Shown: positions 17,738 to 26,748 of the stretch, piece after piece | How positions within the stretch are numbered: the stretch's first letter is position 1 | Layout of the letters: each line of letters opens with the position of its first letter | Origin: Desulforadius tongensis | Lineage (GTDB): Bacteria; Bacillota; Desulfotomaculia; Desulfotomaculales; Desulfohalotomaculaceae | Assembly (NCBI RefSeq): GCF_016907915.1 | Contig: NZ_JAFBCW010000015.1 | Coordinates: forward strand, 1-61,505 | Reading direction: 5' to 3' | DNA length: 61,505 bases | Position numbers and translations under genes: made by a program | Notes under the pieces: model-generated | What the model was told of the DNA's origin: nothing | Databases searched by the model: none | Seen by the model: only the letters and a program-made list of their open reading frames with translations

Positions 17738-17803
17738 AAAGGTAAACCTCCATGTATTATTTTAGGTTTGCCTTTATTATACTATCGCCATCTTAAATGT
17801 CAA
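17738..17803 (-). promoter_or_regulatory. Promoter and operator-like palindrome of the toxin-antitoxin operon
   Basis: Read on the minus strand, TTGACA (17798-17803) and TATAAT (17776-17781) are spaced by 16 bases. An inverted repeat follows directly: AAAGGCAAACCT (17764-17775) and AGGTTTACCTTT (17738-17749), 12-base arms with one mismatch. It covers the transcription start region and ribosome site, where Phd-type antitoxins usually bind to repress their own operon. Confidence 0.75.
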
Positions 17804-17824
17804 TAAACGAGAAGCCGCTGTTTC

Positions 17825-17884
17825 ATACAGAAGGCTTGGAGTTACCACTGGAAGCCGCGCAGCCTTGTGCCCGCGGCAGCTCAC
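17825..17884 (+). repeat. Dispersed repeat family 2, copy 1
   Basis: About 60 bases closely matching 58161-58219, including the shared block CCACTGGAAGCCGCGC and GCCTTGTGCCCGCGG. The block forms a hairpin (CCGCG with CGCGG around a CTTGT loop). It lies between the toxin-antitoxin promoter and yunB. Confidence 0.7.
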
Positions 17885-17960
17885 AACTCCTTATTTTTTA
17901 TGCCGCAAAACTATCACGTTAAGAACTAAACGCACATATATATAAACTGGAGGTGAGTGC

Positions 17961-18638
17961 ATGTTTAAAAGAAGGCGGCGGATCTCCGGTACAACCTTTT
18001 TTATTGTCCTGCTGATAGTTTCCGTTGGGTTGATATACTGGTATGTGGATAAAAATCTGCGCCCCAGCATCATTGCCATTGCTGAATCCAGAGCCAACCT
18101 GATGGTTAATGATGTGGTAAGTGAAGCGGTGCAGCAAAAAGTGGCGGAAGAAAATGTGTGCTATGAAGATTTAATCAATTTACATAAAGACAGCAGCGGC
18201 AAAATTGTAATGATGCAGGCCAACACGATACGAATAAACCAGCTGGCCACCGACATAACGCTGGAAGTGGACAAGGCACTGCGGCAGATTGAACATGAAA
18301 ACATAGAAATATCATTGGGCCAAACCATGGGCAGCCACTTTTTAGCAGACTTTGGCCCGCGCATTAATGTCAGCATTTTGCCCGTGGGAAGTGTTAATGT
18401 TCTTGTATCAGATAAATTTGATTCCACCGGTATTAACCAGACCAGGCATCAAATAACATTGGATTTAAAAACTAGAGTAGCAATTGCCGTTCCCTTTTAC
18501 CAAAGGGACATTAATGTACATACCGTTGTTCCCCTGACCGAAAGTATTATTGTGGGTGATGTGCCGGAAACCTGGGTCAGCATACCGGGTGGTTTGCTTG
18601 GGGGCGGCAGTTTAAGTGAAACAATGCTGGAAAAATAA
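17961..18638 (+). CDS. yunB: Sporulation protein YunB
   Basis: 225 residues, matching YunB in length and pattern: a basic N-terminus, one membrane helix (about 12-30, TTFFIVLLIVSVGLIYWYV) and an extracytoplasmic domain with LGQTMGSHFLADFGPRI and a C-terminal GDVPETW motif. In Bacillus subtilis yunB is a mother-cell gene needed for efficient sporulation; its biochemical role is unknown. The start is ATG after GGAGGTGAG. A symmetrical terminator follows 15 bases after the stop. Confidence 0.9.
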   Translation: MFKRRRRISGTTFFIVLLIVSVGLIYWYVDKNLRPSIIAIAESRANLMVNDVVSEAVQQKVAEENVCYEDLINLHKDSSGKIVMMQANTIRINQLATDITLEVDKALRQIEHENIEISLGQTMGSHFLADFGPRINVSILPVGSVNVLVSDKFDSTGINQTRHQITLDLKTRVAIAVPFYQRDINVHTVVPLTESIIVGDVPETWVSIPGGLLGGGSLSETMLEK

Positions 18639-18653
18639 TTTTAATAATATCAA

Positions 18654-18683
18654 AAACCCTGATCAAATTACTGATCAGGGTTT
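18654..18683. terminator. Bidirectional terminator between yunB and the NSS operon
   Basis: Twelve-base perfect arms AAACCCTGATCA and TGATCAGGGTTT with a six-base loop, serving the convergent yunB and transporter transcripts. Confidence 0.85.
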
Positions 18684-18689
18684 CGATTA

Positions 18690-18791
18690 CTAGTTATGTC
18701 TGTTTTTCATAGCCACGTTGATACAGTACGCGGCACCACCCCACAGCATAACCATGGCAAATATCATCATGACGATGGCACTACCGGACAT
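18690..18791 (-). CDS. MetS-like small subunit of an NSS transporter
   Basis: A 33-residue protein beginning MSGSAIVMMIFAMVMLWGG, with a single membrane helix and a basic C-terminal tail (MKNRHN). It starts one base after the transporter stop codon, and its strong AAGGAGG site lies within the last codons of the transporter gene. Tiny single-helix partners of this form (MetS type) accompany bacterial NSS family methionine/alanine importers. Confidence 0.85.
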   Translation of the reverse strand: MSGSAIVMMIFAMVMLWGGAAYCINVAMKNRHN

Positions 18792-18792
18792 A

Positions 18793-20292
18793 TTATTCTA
18801 CCTCCTTAATTAAAGACTGCTCGTCTTTCCACTTCAAGGCAGACAGGAGGAAACCACCAACTATTACAACAACCATTACAACCCAACCGAACCATAACAG
18901 GGCATCTTGGGGATAATCGCCGTAGGGGGTGGTTAAATCTCCCTTTAGGTTCATAACTGCCATGTAACCCAGTACCACCGGTGTAATAATTTTCAGGGCA
19001 AACTGCCACCAGCTGCCCACCTTGAGTTCGGAAATGGGGTTGACATGATCTTGAATGGACTTCAAATTAAACAACCAGCCGATGAGAATAACTTCGATTA
19101 AGCCGCCAAATACAATGCCGAAACTGTTGATAAAGTGGTCTACAATGTCCAGAATGTACAGCCCCGCTCCGGTGGCAAACAGCAGGCTGCAGGTAGTGGC
19201 CACTGCGGTATAAATAATTACAGCTGGTTTGCGGGCTAAGTTAAACTTGTCCATAAAAGCGGCTATGGCAGCTTCATTAATGGATATTAACGAAGACAAG
19301 CCGGCAAAGGTTAAAGACAGGAAGAATAAAATACCGAATAACGGTGCCAAGCTGCCCAGGGTGCTAATGGCGGCAGGGAACGAGATAAATGCCATACCAA
19401 CACCGCCGCTGCCTGCTACTTCTGCCACCGGTTTTCCCTGGATAAGGGCCATATGTCCAACAACACCAAATACGGCAATACCGGCCAGCAGACTGAAACC
19501 GCAGTTAATGAATGCGGTCATAAACGCGTTGTTGACAATGTCGGATTTCTTGGGCAGGTAACTGGAATAAGCGATCATAATACCAAAAGCAATACTTAGG
19601 GTAAAGAAAATTTGTCCATAAGCTGCGGTCCAAATTTTATAATCTAAAATTTTACTGAAATCCGGCTGGAATAAGTAATTCAAACCTTCCGCAGCACCGG
19701 GCAGTGTAACGCCGCGAACGGCCATTAATATGGTCATGATGAAAAGAACGGGCATTAAAATTTTATTTGCCTTTTCAATACCGCCTTTTACGCCGCCAAA
19801 CAGGGCCAAGAAGGTAACACCCCACGCTATTAACAGGGGTAATAAAATATTAGTGCGCAGTCCGCCCAGATCAAAGGGCCCTTCGGTTAAACCAAGGAAT
19901 TGACCGAAGAAGAAACCTCCCGGGTCATCTCCCCAAGCCTGGGATAAAGAGTAGCCCACGTAGGAAATAGCCCAGGCAATAATAACTACGTAATAGACCG
20001 CAATAAAGAAACATACCAAAACCTGCCACCAACCGAGCCATTCCCACCTGCGGTTTAACTTGGCTAAGGTGAGAGGAGCAGAGCCGCGGAATTTATGACC
20101 GATACCAAATTCGAGCACTAAAATAGGAATTCCCGCGGTTAACAGGGCAAATAAGTAAGGAATAAAGAACGCTCCACCGCCATTTTCCGCTGCCATGTAG
20201 GGAAAGCGCCAGATGTTGCCCAAACCGATGGCAGAACCCACTGCAGCCAGAACAAACCCGGCCCGGGTACCCCATTGTTCACGTTTTGCCAA
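18793..20292 (-). CDS. Sodium-dependent amino acid transporter, NSS (SNF) family
   Basis: 499 residues with about 11-12 membrane helices and the family signature near the N-terminus: REQWGTRAGFVLAAVGSAIG followed by LGNIWRFPYMAAENGGGAFF. These proteins couple sodium entry to uptake of amino acids such as methionine, alanine or tryptophan. The MetS-like partner immediately downstream suggests the methionine/alanine (MetP) branch, but the substrate is inferred. The start is TTG after GGAGG. The 250-base upstream gap is AT-rich and should hold its promoter, which I could not place with confidence. Confidence 0.95.
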   Translation of the reverse strand: MAKREQWGTRAGFVLAAVGSAIGLGNIWRFPYMAAENGGGAFFIPYLFALLTAGIPILVLEFGIGHKFRGSAPLTLAKLNRRWEWLGWWQVLVCFFIAVYYVVIIAWAISYVGYSLSQAWGDDPGGFFFGQFLGLTEGPFDLGGLRTNILLPLLIAWGVTFLALFGGVKGGIEKANKILMPVLFIMTILMAVRGVTLPGAAEGLNYLFQPDFSKILDYKIWTAAYGQIFFTLSIAFGIMIAYSSYLPKKSDIVNNAFMTAFINCGFSLLAGIAVFGVVGHMALIQGKPVAEVAGSGGVGMAFISFPAAISTLGSLAPLFGILFFLSLTFAGLSSLISINEAAIAAFMDKFNLARKPAVIIYTAVATTCSLLFATGAGLYILDIVDHFINSFGIVFGGLIEVILIGWLFNLKSIQDHVNPISELKVGSWWQFALKIITPVVLGYMAVMNLKGDLTTPYGDYPQDALLWFGWVVMVVVIVGGFLLSALKWKDEQSLIKEVE

Positions 20293-20489
20293 TTAAAATA
20301 CCTCCTCATTATATAACTCTTATATTTATTATATTAAAGTGATAAATAGAGCCTGTAGAGAACCACCTCCTTGATGAGTGGACAAGTGTTTATAAAAAAT
20401 AAATTGACTACATTATTCGATAGAATTAAAAAAATTCCTTTCAATTTAGGTGTTTAAATAATTGACAGTTTGTGGATGAGCTGCTGATG

Positions 20490-20520
20490 TAAAAGCCCGC
20501 CGGATGATGGCGGGCTTTTA
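20490..20520 (-). terminator. Terminator of the hydABC operon
   Basis: AAAAGCCCGCC and GGCGGGCTTTT arms around a seven-base loop, located just downstream of the hydA stop on the minus strand, with a T run in that direction. Confidence 0.85.
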
Positions 20521-20544
20521 AACACTTTATTTACAGCTGACCGG

Positions 20545-22317
20545 TTAGTGATCGCTGCCTTCCGGTATTCCTTCCGGCTTGCGATATACACCCCGGGGTA
20601 CATAGTGGGTATGCAGCAGTTTGTGGGACAGTTCGCCCAGCGGCTCACCCAGGTAGTTTTTATAGAGGGCGGTGATGGCCGGGTTTTCATGGGACTTGCG
20701 GATAGGCAGGTCTTCATCTATCTTGTAAGTTCCGGCGATACGGGCCAACCTAACCTCCAGGTTGGTGGGAATGGGCTGGCCGCCGCCGCCGATACAACCG
20801 CCGGGGCAGCACATAACTTCGATGAAGTGGTAATCGGCCTTGCCCTCTCTAATCAGATCCAGCAGCTTGCGGGCGTTGCCCAGGGTGTGAGCCACCGCCA
20901 CTTTAACATCCAGGTCGCCAATTTTAACGGTGGCTTCTTTAATACCTTCCATACCGCGTACAGCAGTGAAGTTAATGTCAGGCAGTTCTTCTTTGGTAAT
21001 TAACTCGTAAGCGGTGCGCAGGGCGGCCTCCATAACACCGCCGGTAACCCCGAAGATAACTGCGGCACCGGTGGATATGCCCAGCGGGTCATCGTAGTTT
21101 TCCTCCGGCAGGGAATCCCAATCGATACCCGCGTTGCGGCACATGCGGGCCAGTTCCCGGGTGGTGAGAACTACATCAACATCCTGGTACCCGCTGTCTG
21201 CCATTTCATCCCGCTGGGCTTCGAATTTTTTGGCGGTGCAGGGCATAATGGACACACTGTAAATGTTTTCAGCGGCAATACCAGCATGTTTGGGATAATA
21301 GTCCTTAATTAGTGCTCCCAGCATTTGCTGCGGTGACTTACAGGTGGAGAGGTGGGGGAGCAGGTCTGGGTAGTAATGCTCAATGTATTTAATCCAACCG
21401 GGACTGCAGGAGGTAATCATCGGTAATGTACCGCCGGTGGTGATGCGCTGGATTAACTCCGTACCCTCTTCCATAATAGTCAGGTCGGCGGAAAAGTCGG
21501 TGTCAAATACCTTGTCGAAGCCCAGGCGTCTCAATGCGGCCACCATTTTGCCGGTGCTGATGGTGCCGGGTTCCTTACCGAATTCCTCCGCAATGGCAAC
21601 ACGGGTAGCAGGGGCTGTTTGTACCACAACGTGTTTATTGGGATCGGATAAGGCGGCCCATACTTTGTCGGTGTCGTCTTTTTCGGTGATGGCACCGGTG
21701 GGGCACACCAGCGAGCACTGCCCGCACATAGTACAGTTAACATCCATCAGCCCCTGTCCGAAGGGCGGGGCAATTATCGTTTCAAAGCCGCGGTTAACCG
21801 GTCCGATGGCTTTAACGCCCTGTACCTTTTCACAGACGGCAACACAGCGGCGGCAAAGTATACACTTGCGCGGATCGCGAACAATTGAAGGTGAAGAGTC
21901 GTCAATATCCTCGATTTTGGCACTTTTAGCAGCGCCGCGGGTAAAGCGCACTTCTTTTATTCCAAAGGCTTCTGCCAGGGCCTGTAGTTCGCAGTTTGTG
22001 TTTCTTAAGCAGGTAAGGCACTCGGCAGGGTGGTCGGAAAGAATCAGTTCCAGCGTCATTTTACGTGATTTCCGAACCAGTTCGGAATTGGTTTTCACTA
22101 CCATACCCTCAGCTACCGGGGTTACGCAGGCAGCCTGCAGTGCGCGGGCACCTTCCACTTCCACCACGCAGATGCGGCAGGCACCGATGGCGTTGATGTC
22201 CTTCATGTAGCAGAGGGTGGGTATTTCGATGCCGACTTTTTTGGCCGCTTCCAGGATGGTAGTACCCTGTTCAACTTCCACCTTCTGGTTATCAATGGTT
22301 AAAGTTACTGTTGCCAT
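20545..22317 (-). CDS. hydA: [FeFe] hydrogenase catalytic subunit of NAD(P)-linked complex
   Basis: 590 residues. Domains in order: an N-terminal [2Fe-2S] ferredoxin domain (CYMKDINAIGACRICVVEV); the His/Cys [4Fe-4S] site (DHPAECLTCLRNTNCELQ); two [4Fe-4S] motifs (CILCRRCVAVC and CTMCGQCSLVC); and the H-cluster domain with TSCSPGW, MPCTAKK and MCCPGGCIGGGGQ. The small-subunit region ends in LLHTHY. It oxidises or produces hydrogen, exchanging electrons with the NuoF/NuoE-like subunits encoded upstream. Electron bifurcation with ferredoxin is known for related complexes and is inferred here. The maturation genes hydEFG are not in the window. The start is ATG after TAGGAGGG. Confidence 0.96.
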   Translation of the reverse strand: MATVTLTIDNQKVEVEQGTTILEAAKKVGIEIPTLCYMKDINAIGACRICVVEVEGARALQAACVTPVAEGMVVKTNSELVRKSRKMTLELILSDHPAECLTCLRNTNCELQALAEAFGIKEVRFTRGAAKSAKIEDIDDSSPSIVRDPRKCILCRRCVAVCEKVQGVKAIGPVNRGFETIIAPPFGQGLMDVNCTMCGQCSLVCPTGAITEKDDTDKVWAALSDPNKHVVVQTAPATRVAIAEEFGKEPGTISTGKMVAALRRLGFDKVFDTDFSADLTIMEEGTELIQRITTGGTLPMITSCSPGWIKYIEHYYPDLLPHLSTCKSPQQMLGALIKDYYPKHAGIAAENIYSVSIMPCTAKKFEAQRDEMADSGYQDVDVVLTTRELARMCRNAGIDWDSLPEENYDDPLGISTGAAVIFGVTGGVMEAALRTAYELITKEELPDINFTAVRGMEGIKEATVKIGDLDVKVAVAHTLGNARKLLDLIREGKADYHFIEVMCCPGGCIGGGGQPIPTNLEVRLARIAGTYKIDEDLPIRKSHENPAITALYKNYLGEPLGELSHKLLHTHYVPRGVYRKPEGIPEGSDH

Positions 22318-22337
22318 GCCTAGTTTTCCCTCCTATC

Positions 22338-24050
22338 CTACGAGGTGGCTTTTTTAGCGCCTCTAATTTTACACACGCCAGCCGGGCAGGTTTTATCTTT
22401 AATGTGAGCTTCATACTCATCCCGGTAGTATTTCAAAGTGCTGAGAATGGGATTGGGGGCTGTTTGACCTAACCCGCAAAGTGCAGATTGTTTAATCATA
22501 TATGCCAGTTCTTCCAGCAGTTCAATATCGCCTTCACGTCCCAGCCCTTTGGATATGCGTTCCATAATTTCCAACATCCGCTTGGTACCGATGCGGCAGG
22601 GTGTACACTTACCGCAGGATTCATCCTGGGTAAAACCGAGATAAAACTTGGCCAGGTCTACCATGCAGGTGTCTTCGTCGGTGATGATCAGTCCGCCGGA
22701 TCCAACTATGGAACCCAGTGAGGCCAGAGTTTCGTAGTCCAGCGGGGTATCAAAATGCTCAGCCGGGATGCAGCCGCCGGAGGGTCCGCCGGTTTGGGCT
22801 GCTTTAAATTTCTTACCGCTGGCTATACCGCCGCCGATTTCTTCTACGACCTCCCGCAGTTTAATTCCCATGGGAACTTCCACCAGGCCGGAGTTAACAA
22901 CTTTACCAGCCAAGGCAAATACCTTAGTACCCTTGGACTTGCCCACGCCGATACCGGAGTACCAGTCAGCACCCTTTAAAATAATGGGGCAGATATTGGC
23001 CCAAGTTTCCACGTTGTTTATATTGGAAGGCTTGCCAAATAAACCTGAAACGGCGGGGAACGGCGGACGGGGTCTGGGCTCACCGCGTTTACCTTCGGTG
23101 GAGGCCATTAAAGCGGTTTCTTCACCGCATACAAAGGCCCCGGCACCTTCGCGAATTTCAATATCAAAGCTGAAGTCAGTGCCTAAAATGTTTTTGCCCA
23201 GCAGTCCCTTTTGACGGCAAACTTCCAAGGCCTTTTTGAAATTCCTAATGGCCAGCGGGTATTCTAAACGGATATAAGCGTAGCCCTTGGTGGCGCCGGT
23301 GGCATAACCGCAAATGGTCATCGCTTCTATTACGGAGTAGGGGTCGCCGGTAAGTACCGCATTGTCCATAAAGGCACCGGGGTCACCTTCGTCACCGTTA
23401 CAGATTACATATTTTTGATCGGCCTGCTGATCGGCCATGAACTGCCACTTCAAACCGGTGGGGAAACCGGCACCTCCGCGGCCGCGTAAGCCGGATTTTT
23501 TCACTTCGTCAATAACCTGCTGCGGGCTCATTTCTTTCAGAACTTTGGCCAGGGCGGCAAAACCATCCATGCCGATATATTCTTCTATTGAAACGGGATC
23601 AATTAAACCGCAGTTGCGCAGGGCAATCTTATGCTGCTTTTTAAAGAAATCCATTTCCGGCATGGTTGCCTGCAGCTCGCCTTTGCTGTTACGGTAGCAG
23701 AGGCGCTCAACAAACCTGCCGTTTTTCAAGTGTTCATTAACTATGTCTGCCACATCTTCCGGCTTAACACTGCAGTAATGGTATGCACCGGGGTATACCA
23801 TTACAACAGGTCCCAATTGACAAGCCCCCATACAACCGGTTTGAATCAGCTTGACAGAGTTTTTCAAACCTTCATCTGCCAGGGCTTTTTCCAGCGCATC
23901 CGCCACTGCTTGACAACCGGAGGAGTGACAACCCGTACCACCGCAAACCAGTACATGATACTTGTATTCATCGGTAGGTTCTTCACCTAAACGAGCGGCT
24001 AAAGCTTTTTTGGCTTTAATTCTAATTTCTTCCAGTTCTTGAAATGTCAT
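22338..24050 (-). CDS. hydB: NuoF-like diaphorase subunit of [FeFe] hydrogenase
   Basis: 570 residues. An N-terminal thioredoxin-like [2Fe-2S] domain (CGGTGCHSSGC and TGCMGACQLGP, residues 33-80) precedes the NuoF core. The core has the FMN/NAD site GLRGRGGAGFPTGLKW and GDEGDPGAFMD, and a [4Fe-4S] site ESCGKCTPCRIG. It accepts or donates electrons at NAD(H). The chain ends at CPAGVCKIRGAKKATS, where many relatives continue into a two-cluster ferredoxin domain, so that domain is absent. The next gene starts 20 bases later with its own ribosome site, so no frameshift is obvious. Confidence 0.95.
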   Translation of the reverse strand: MTFQELEEIRIKAKKALAARLGEEPTDEYKYHVLVCGGTGCHSSGCQAVADALEKALADEGLKNSVKLIQTGCMGACQLGPVVMVYPGAYHYCSVKPEDVADIVNEHLKNGRFVERLCYRNSKGELQATMPEMDFFKKQHKIALRNCGLIDPVSIEEYIGMDGFAALAKVLKEMSPQQVIDEVKKSGLRGRGGAGFPTGLKWQFMADQQADQKYVICNGDEGDPGAFMDNAVLTGDPYSVIEAMTICGYATGATKGYAYIRLEYPLAIRNFKKALEVCRQKGLLGKNILGTDFSFDIEIREGAGAFVCGEETALMASTEGKRGEPRPRPPFPAVSGLFGKPSNINNVETWANICPIILKGADWYSGIGVGKSKGTKVFALAGKVVNSGLVEVPMGIKLREVVEEIGGGIASGKKFKAAQTGGPSGGCIPAEHFDTPLDYETLASLGSIVGSGGLIITDEDTCMVDLAKFYLGFTQDESCGKCTPCRIGTKRMLEIMERISKGLGREGDIELLEELAYMIKQSALCGLGQTAPNPILSTLKYYRDEYEAHIKDKTCPAGVCKIRGAKKATS

Positions 24051-24077
24051 TTGTATATCTTCACCTCCCTGGAGGTT

Positions 24078-24563
24078 TTATTCGTATTTTGATAGCACTT
24101 CGGAAACTTTTTCCGGAGTCATACGCGGGTGTACTTCGCCGTCCACTGTCATTACCGGAGCGATACCGCACGCACCAAGGCAGCGGACAACATCAAAGGT
24201 AAAACGACGGTCTTCAGTGGTTTCACCCGCTTTAATTTTAAGTTCCTTTTCAATGGCTGCCTGTACTTCAGGGGCACCTTTTACGTAACATGCCGTTCCC
24301 AAACAGAGGTTAATGCTGTGCCTACCCCTGGGTCTTAAGGTGAAAGCGGCATAGAAAGTGGCAACGCCGTAAACATCGGTAAGCGGGACATTTAATTCTT
24401 CAGCTACTTTAATCATTAAATCCTTTGGCAGATAACCCATTTCCTGTTGAATGGCTGCCAATACCACAATCAGGCCATTGGGATTACCACGGTATTTTAA
24501 AATCAGTTCATCAATTTTTTTGTTGGAATCAGCCTGACAATTGCAGTTGCATTCTGCACCCAT
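24078..24563 (-). CDS. hydC: NuoE-like subunit of [FeFe] hydrogenase
   Basis: 161 residues. A thioredoxin-like [2Fe-2S] protein with the four ligands in CLGTACYVKGA and VVRCLGACGIAPVM, preceded by the helical NuoE region including YLPKDLMIKVAEELNVP and GVATFYAAF. It relays electrons between the flavin of the NuoF-like subunit and the other clusters. First gene of the minus-strand operon hydC-hydB-hydA. Its promoter must lie in the 24564-25068 gap. Confidence 0.95.
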   Translation of the reverse strand: MGAECNCNCQADSNKKIDELILKYRGNPNGLIVVLAAIQQEMGYLPKDLMIKVAEELNVPLTDVYGVATFYAAFTLRPRGRHSINLCLGTACYVKGAPEVQAAIEKELKIKAGETTEDRRFTFDVVRCLGACGIAPVMTVDGEVHPRMTPEKVSEVLSKYE

Positions 24564-25068
24564 GCAGTCAGATCCCCCTTTCTTGCATCTTCCGCTTAAA
24601 TTTAAATTAGTGCTGGTACACTACTTGTTACTGGTTGACTAATTAACTTCCAGCCGGTTCACACCACCTTTCATGACAAAATTTAATGCAACCCTCTGGC
24701 TAACTGGATGTTTTAAATTGAGGAGGGTAAGATGTACATGCTTCCAGGGACAGCCGCTGTCAAAAAATCGATGCAGATATAGAGATGCCGAAATGTCAAA
24801 TGGAAAACAATTTTCAACAAATTAAATTAAATTTAAATTTTCAAACAGTTCCCAATTTAGTATTATTGTACTGCTAGTTAAGAGTTTAAGCAACCCCTTT
24901 TTTTAGCGTAATTTGGCTTGTAAAGAAAATGGTATTTAGCATGCTGTGAATTAGCGCTTGGCACAATGTCACATACTAAATACAAATATAATTATTTTTA
25001 ATTGCACTTAAAGTACGGGCTGTGTTAAGATTATCTTTGTAAATCGAAAAATGGTGGAGGGGTTTGCC
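24564..25068. other. Divergent intergenic region, hydC/nadE
   Basis: About 500 AT-rich bases between the divergent hydC and nadE. No protein of normal size is seen. A 16-codon frame at 24732-24782 behind GGAGGG is the only notable small ORF. A redox-responsive control site would be plausible, but I do not see a clear Rex-type palindrome. Confidence 0.6.
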
Positions 25069-25800
25069 TTGGTAGTAAATGAAGTGGCAGACAAGCTTTC
25101 GGCATGGCTGGAGGCCAAGCTGAAGGAATCGGGTACCAAGAGTTTTATAGTAGGGTTAAGCGGTGGGGTTGATTCTGCCGTGGTTGCGGGGCTTTGTCAG
25201 CGTGTTAGACCAAATGACACTTATGGTGTAATTATGCCCTGTCACAGCAATCCGGATGATGCCAAATACGGCAGAATGGTTGCTGAGGCTTTTAACATAC
25301 CGGTTAAAGAGGTTGTACTGGATGAGGTTTTTGATGCATTGGTGGCAAGATTAACCGATGAACCTTATGAAAAAAACAAACAAAATCTGGCCTTTGCTAA
25401 TATTAAACCGCGCCTGCGCATGACTACCCTGTACTTTTATGCATCAAAATATAAAGGTCTGGTGGTGGGAACGGGCAACAAGGCGGAAATCACCGTTGGA
25501 TTTTATACCAAGTACGGTGACGGAGGATGCGATCTTTTACCGATAGCCAATTTGGTAAAGGCCCAGGTGTACGAACTGGCCAGGTACTTGGGAGTGCCGC
25601 AGCCAATTATAGATAAAAAACCCTCTGCCGGTTTATGGCATGGACATGACGATGAGGAAGAGATGGGTGTAACTTACCGTGAATTGGACCGCTATATTCT
25701 CACCGGTGAAGCGGAACCAAGGGTAAAAAGAATAGTGGACCAACTGCACCGTCAAAGTGAGCATAAAAGACATATGCCCCCCATTCCACCGGAATTTTAA
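25069..25800 (+). CDS. nadE: NAD+ synthetase
   Basis: Converts deamido-NAD to NAD+, the last step of NAD synthesis. About 243 residues from TTG 25069, with GGAGGGG six bases upstream; ATG 25051 lies before that ribosome site and is less likely. The ATP-pyrophosphatase loop is SGGVDSAV near residue 20. GTGNKAEITVGFYTKYGDGG is the deamido-NAD binding segment. The length and lack of a glutaminase domain indicate the ammonia-dependent type. It lies back to back with the NAD-linked hydrogenase operon. Confidence 0.95.
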   Translation: MVVNEVADKLSAWLEAKLKESGTKSFIVGLSGGVDSAVVAGLCQRVRPNDTYGVIMPCHSNPDDAKYGRMVAEAFNIPVKEVVLDEVFDALVARLTDEPYEKNKQNLAFANIKPRLRMTTLYFYASKYKGLVVGTGNKAEITVGFYTKYGDGGCDLLPIANLVKAQVYELARYLGVPQPIIDKKPSAGLWHGHDDEEEMGVTYRELDRYILTGEAEPRVKRIVDQLHRQSEHKRHMPPIPPEF

Positions 25801-25974
25801 ACCCTAATAGCCATAAATACATTTTTGTAACGGCATTTTTGTTTCTGCCGGTTACAGCAAATTAGAATTACAGAGTTACTTAGTTATCTATAATAAAATA
25901 AAATATAGATATGCAGTAATGTATATATAAATAGGAAAGAAAAAATTTTCACAAAGTAGGGAGATGAGGTTGCT

Positions 25975-26706
25975 ATGGCCGGCCATTCTAAATGGGCTAA
26001 TATTAAACGTAAAAAGGCCAAAGTAGATGCTCAACGAGGCAAAATATTTACCAGGTTAACTAAAGAAATTATTTTGGCAGCTAAATTGGGTGGAGGCGAC
26101 CCCGCCGGAAACATGAGATTAAAGGCAGCGTTGGAAAAGGCTAAAGAGGCCAATTTGCCAAAAGATAAGATAGAGAGAGCTATTTTAAAAGGTACTGGCC
26201 AGCTCAGTGCTTCCAATTTGGAACAAATTGTATACGAAGGTTACGGTCCGGGCGGCGTGGCGGTGCTGATGAATATCACCACCGATAACCGCAACCGCAC
26301 TGCCGGTGAAATACGTCATATTTTTTCCAAGCATAACGGCAACCTTGGTGAAAGCGGCTGTGTATCCTGGATGTTTGACCGCAAGGGTCTGCTGGTGGTG
26401 GAAAAAGAAAATGCCGGAATAGAAGAAGATGATTTGATGATGATGGTGCTGGAAGCCGGGGCGGAAGACATGAAGGTTGAAGATGACGTTTACGAGATTT
26501 ATACCGCAGCGGATGATTTTACCGAGGTATATAAAAACCTGGAAGCTAAAAATATACCGGTGGCTGAAGCGGAAATAACCATGATACCTCAAACCACCGT
26601 CAAACTGCAGGGTGAAGAGGCGGAAAAAATGATGAAGCTGTTGGAAGTGCTGGAGGAGCACGATGATGTGGATGACGTGTACTCCAACTTTGAAATGGAA
26701 AAATAA
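25975..26706 (+). CDS. yebC: YebC/PmpR family protein
   Basis: 243 residues of the YebC/TACO1 family, starting with the invariant MAGHSKWANIKRKKAKVDAQ segment and containing YEGYGPGGVAVLM and NRTAGEIRHIFSKHNGNLG. Members act as transcription regulators and as translation factors that help ribosomes through difficult sequences. In many bacteria the gene lies beside ruvC, as here, with only a bofC-like gene between. A terminator follows, so it is probably transcribed separately. Confidence 0.96.
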   Translation: MAGHSKWANIKRKKAKVDAQRGKIFTRLTKEIILAAKLGGGDPAGNMRLKAALEKAKEANLPKDKIERAILKGTGQLSASNLEQIVYEGYGPGGVAVLMNITTDNRNRTAGEIRHIFSKHNGNLGESGCVSWMFDRKGLLVVEKENAGIEEDDLMMMVLEAGAEDMKVEDDVYEIYTAADDFTEVYKNLEAKNIPVAEAEITMIPQTTVKLQGEEAEKMMKLLEVLEEHDDVDDVYSNFEMEK

Positions 26707-26711
26707 GAATT

Positions 26712-26748
26712 AATAAGGGCTCAAAGATGGCGAGCCCTTATTTTTTTC
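26712..26748 (+). terminator. Terminator after yebC
   Basis: AATAAGGGCTC pairs with GAGCCCTTATT around a nine-base loop, followed by a run of T. Confidence 0.9.
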
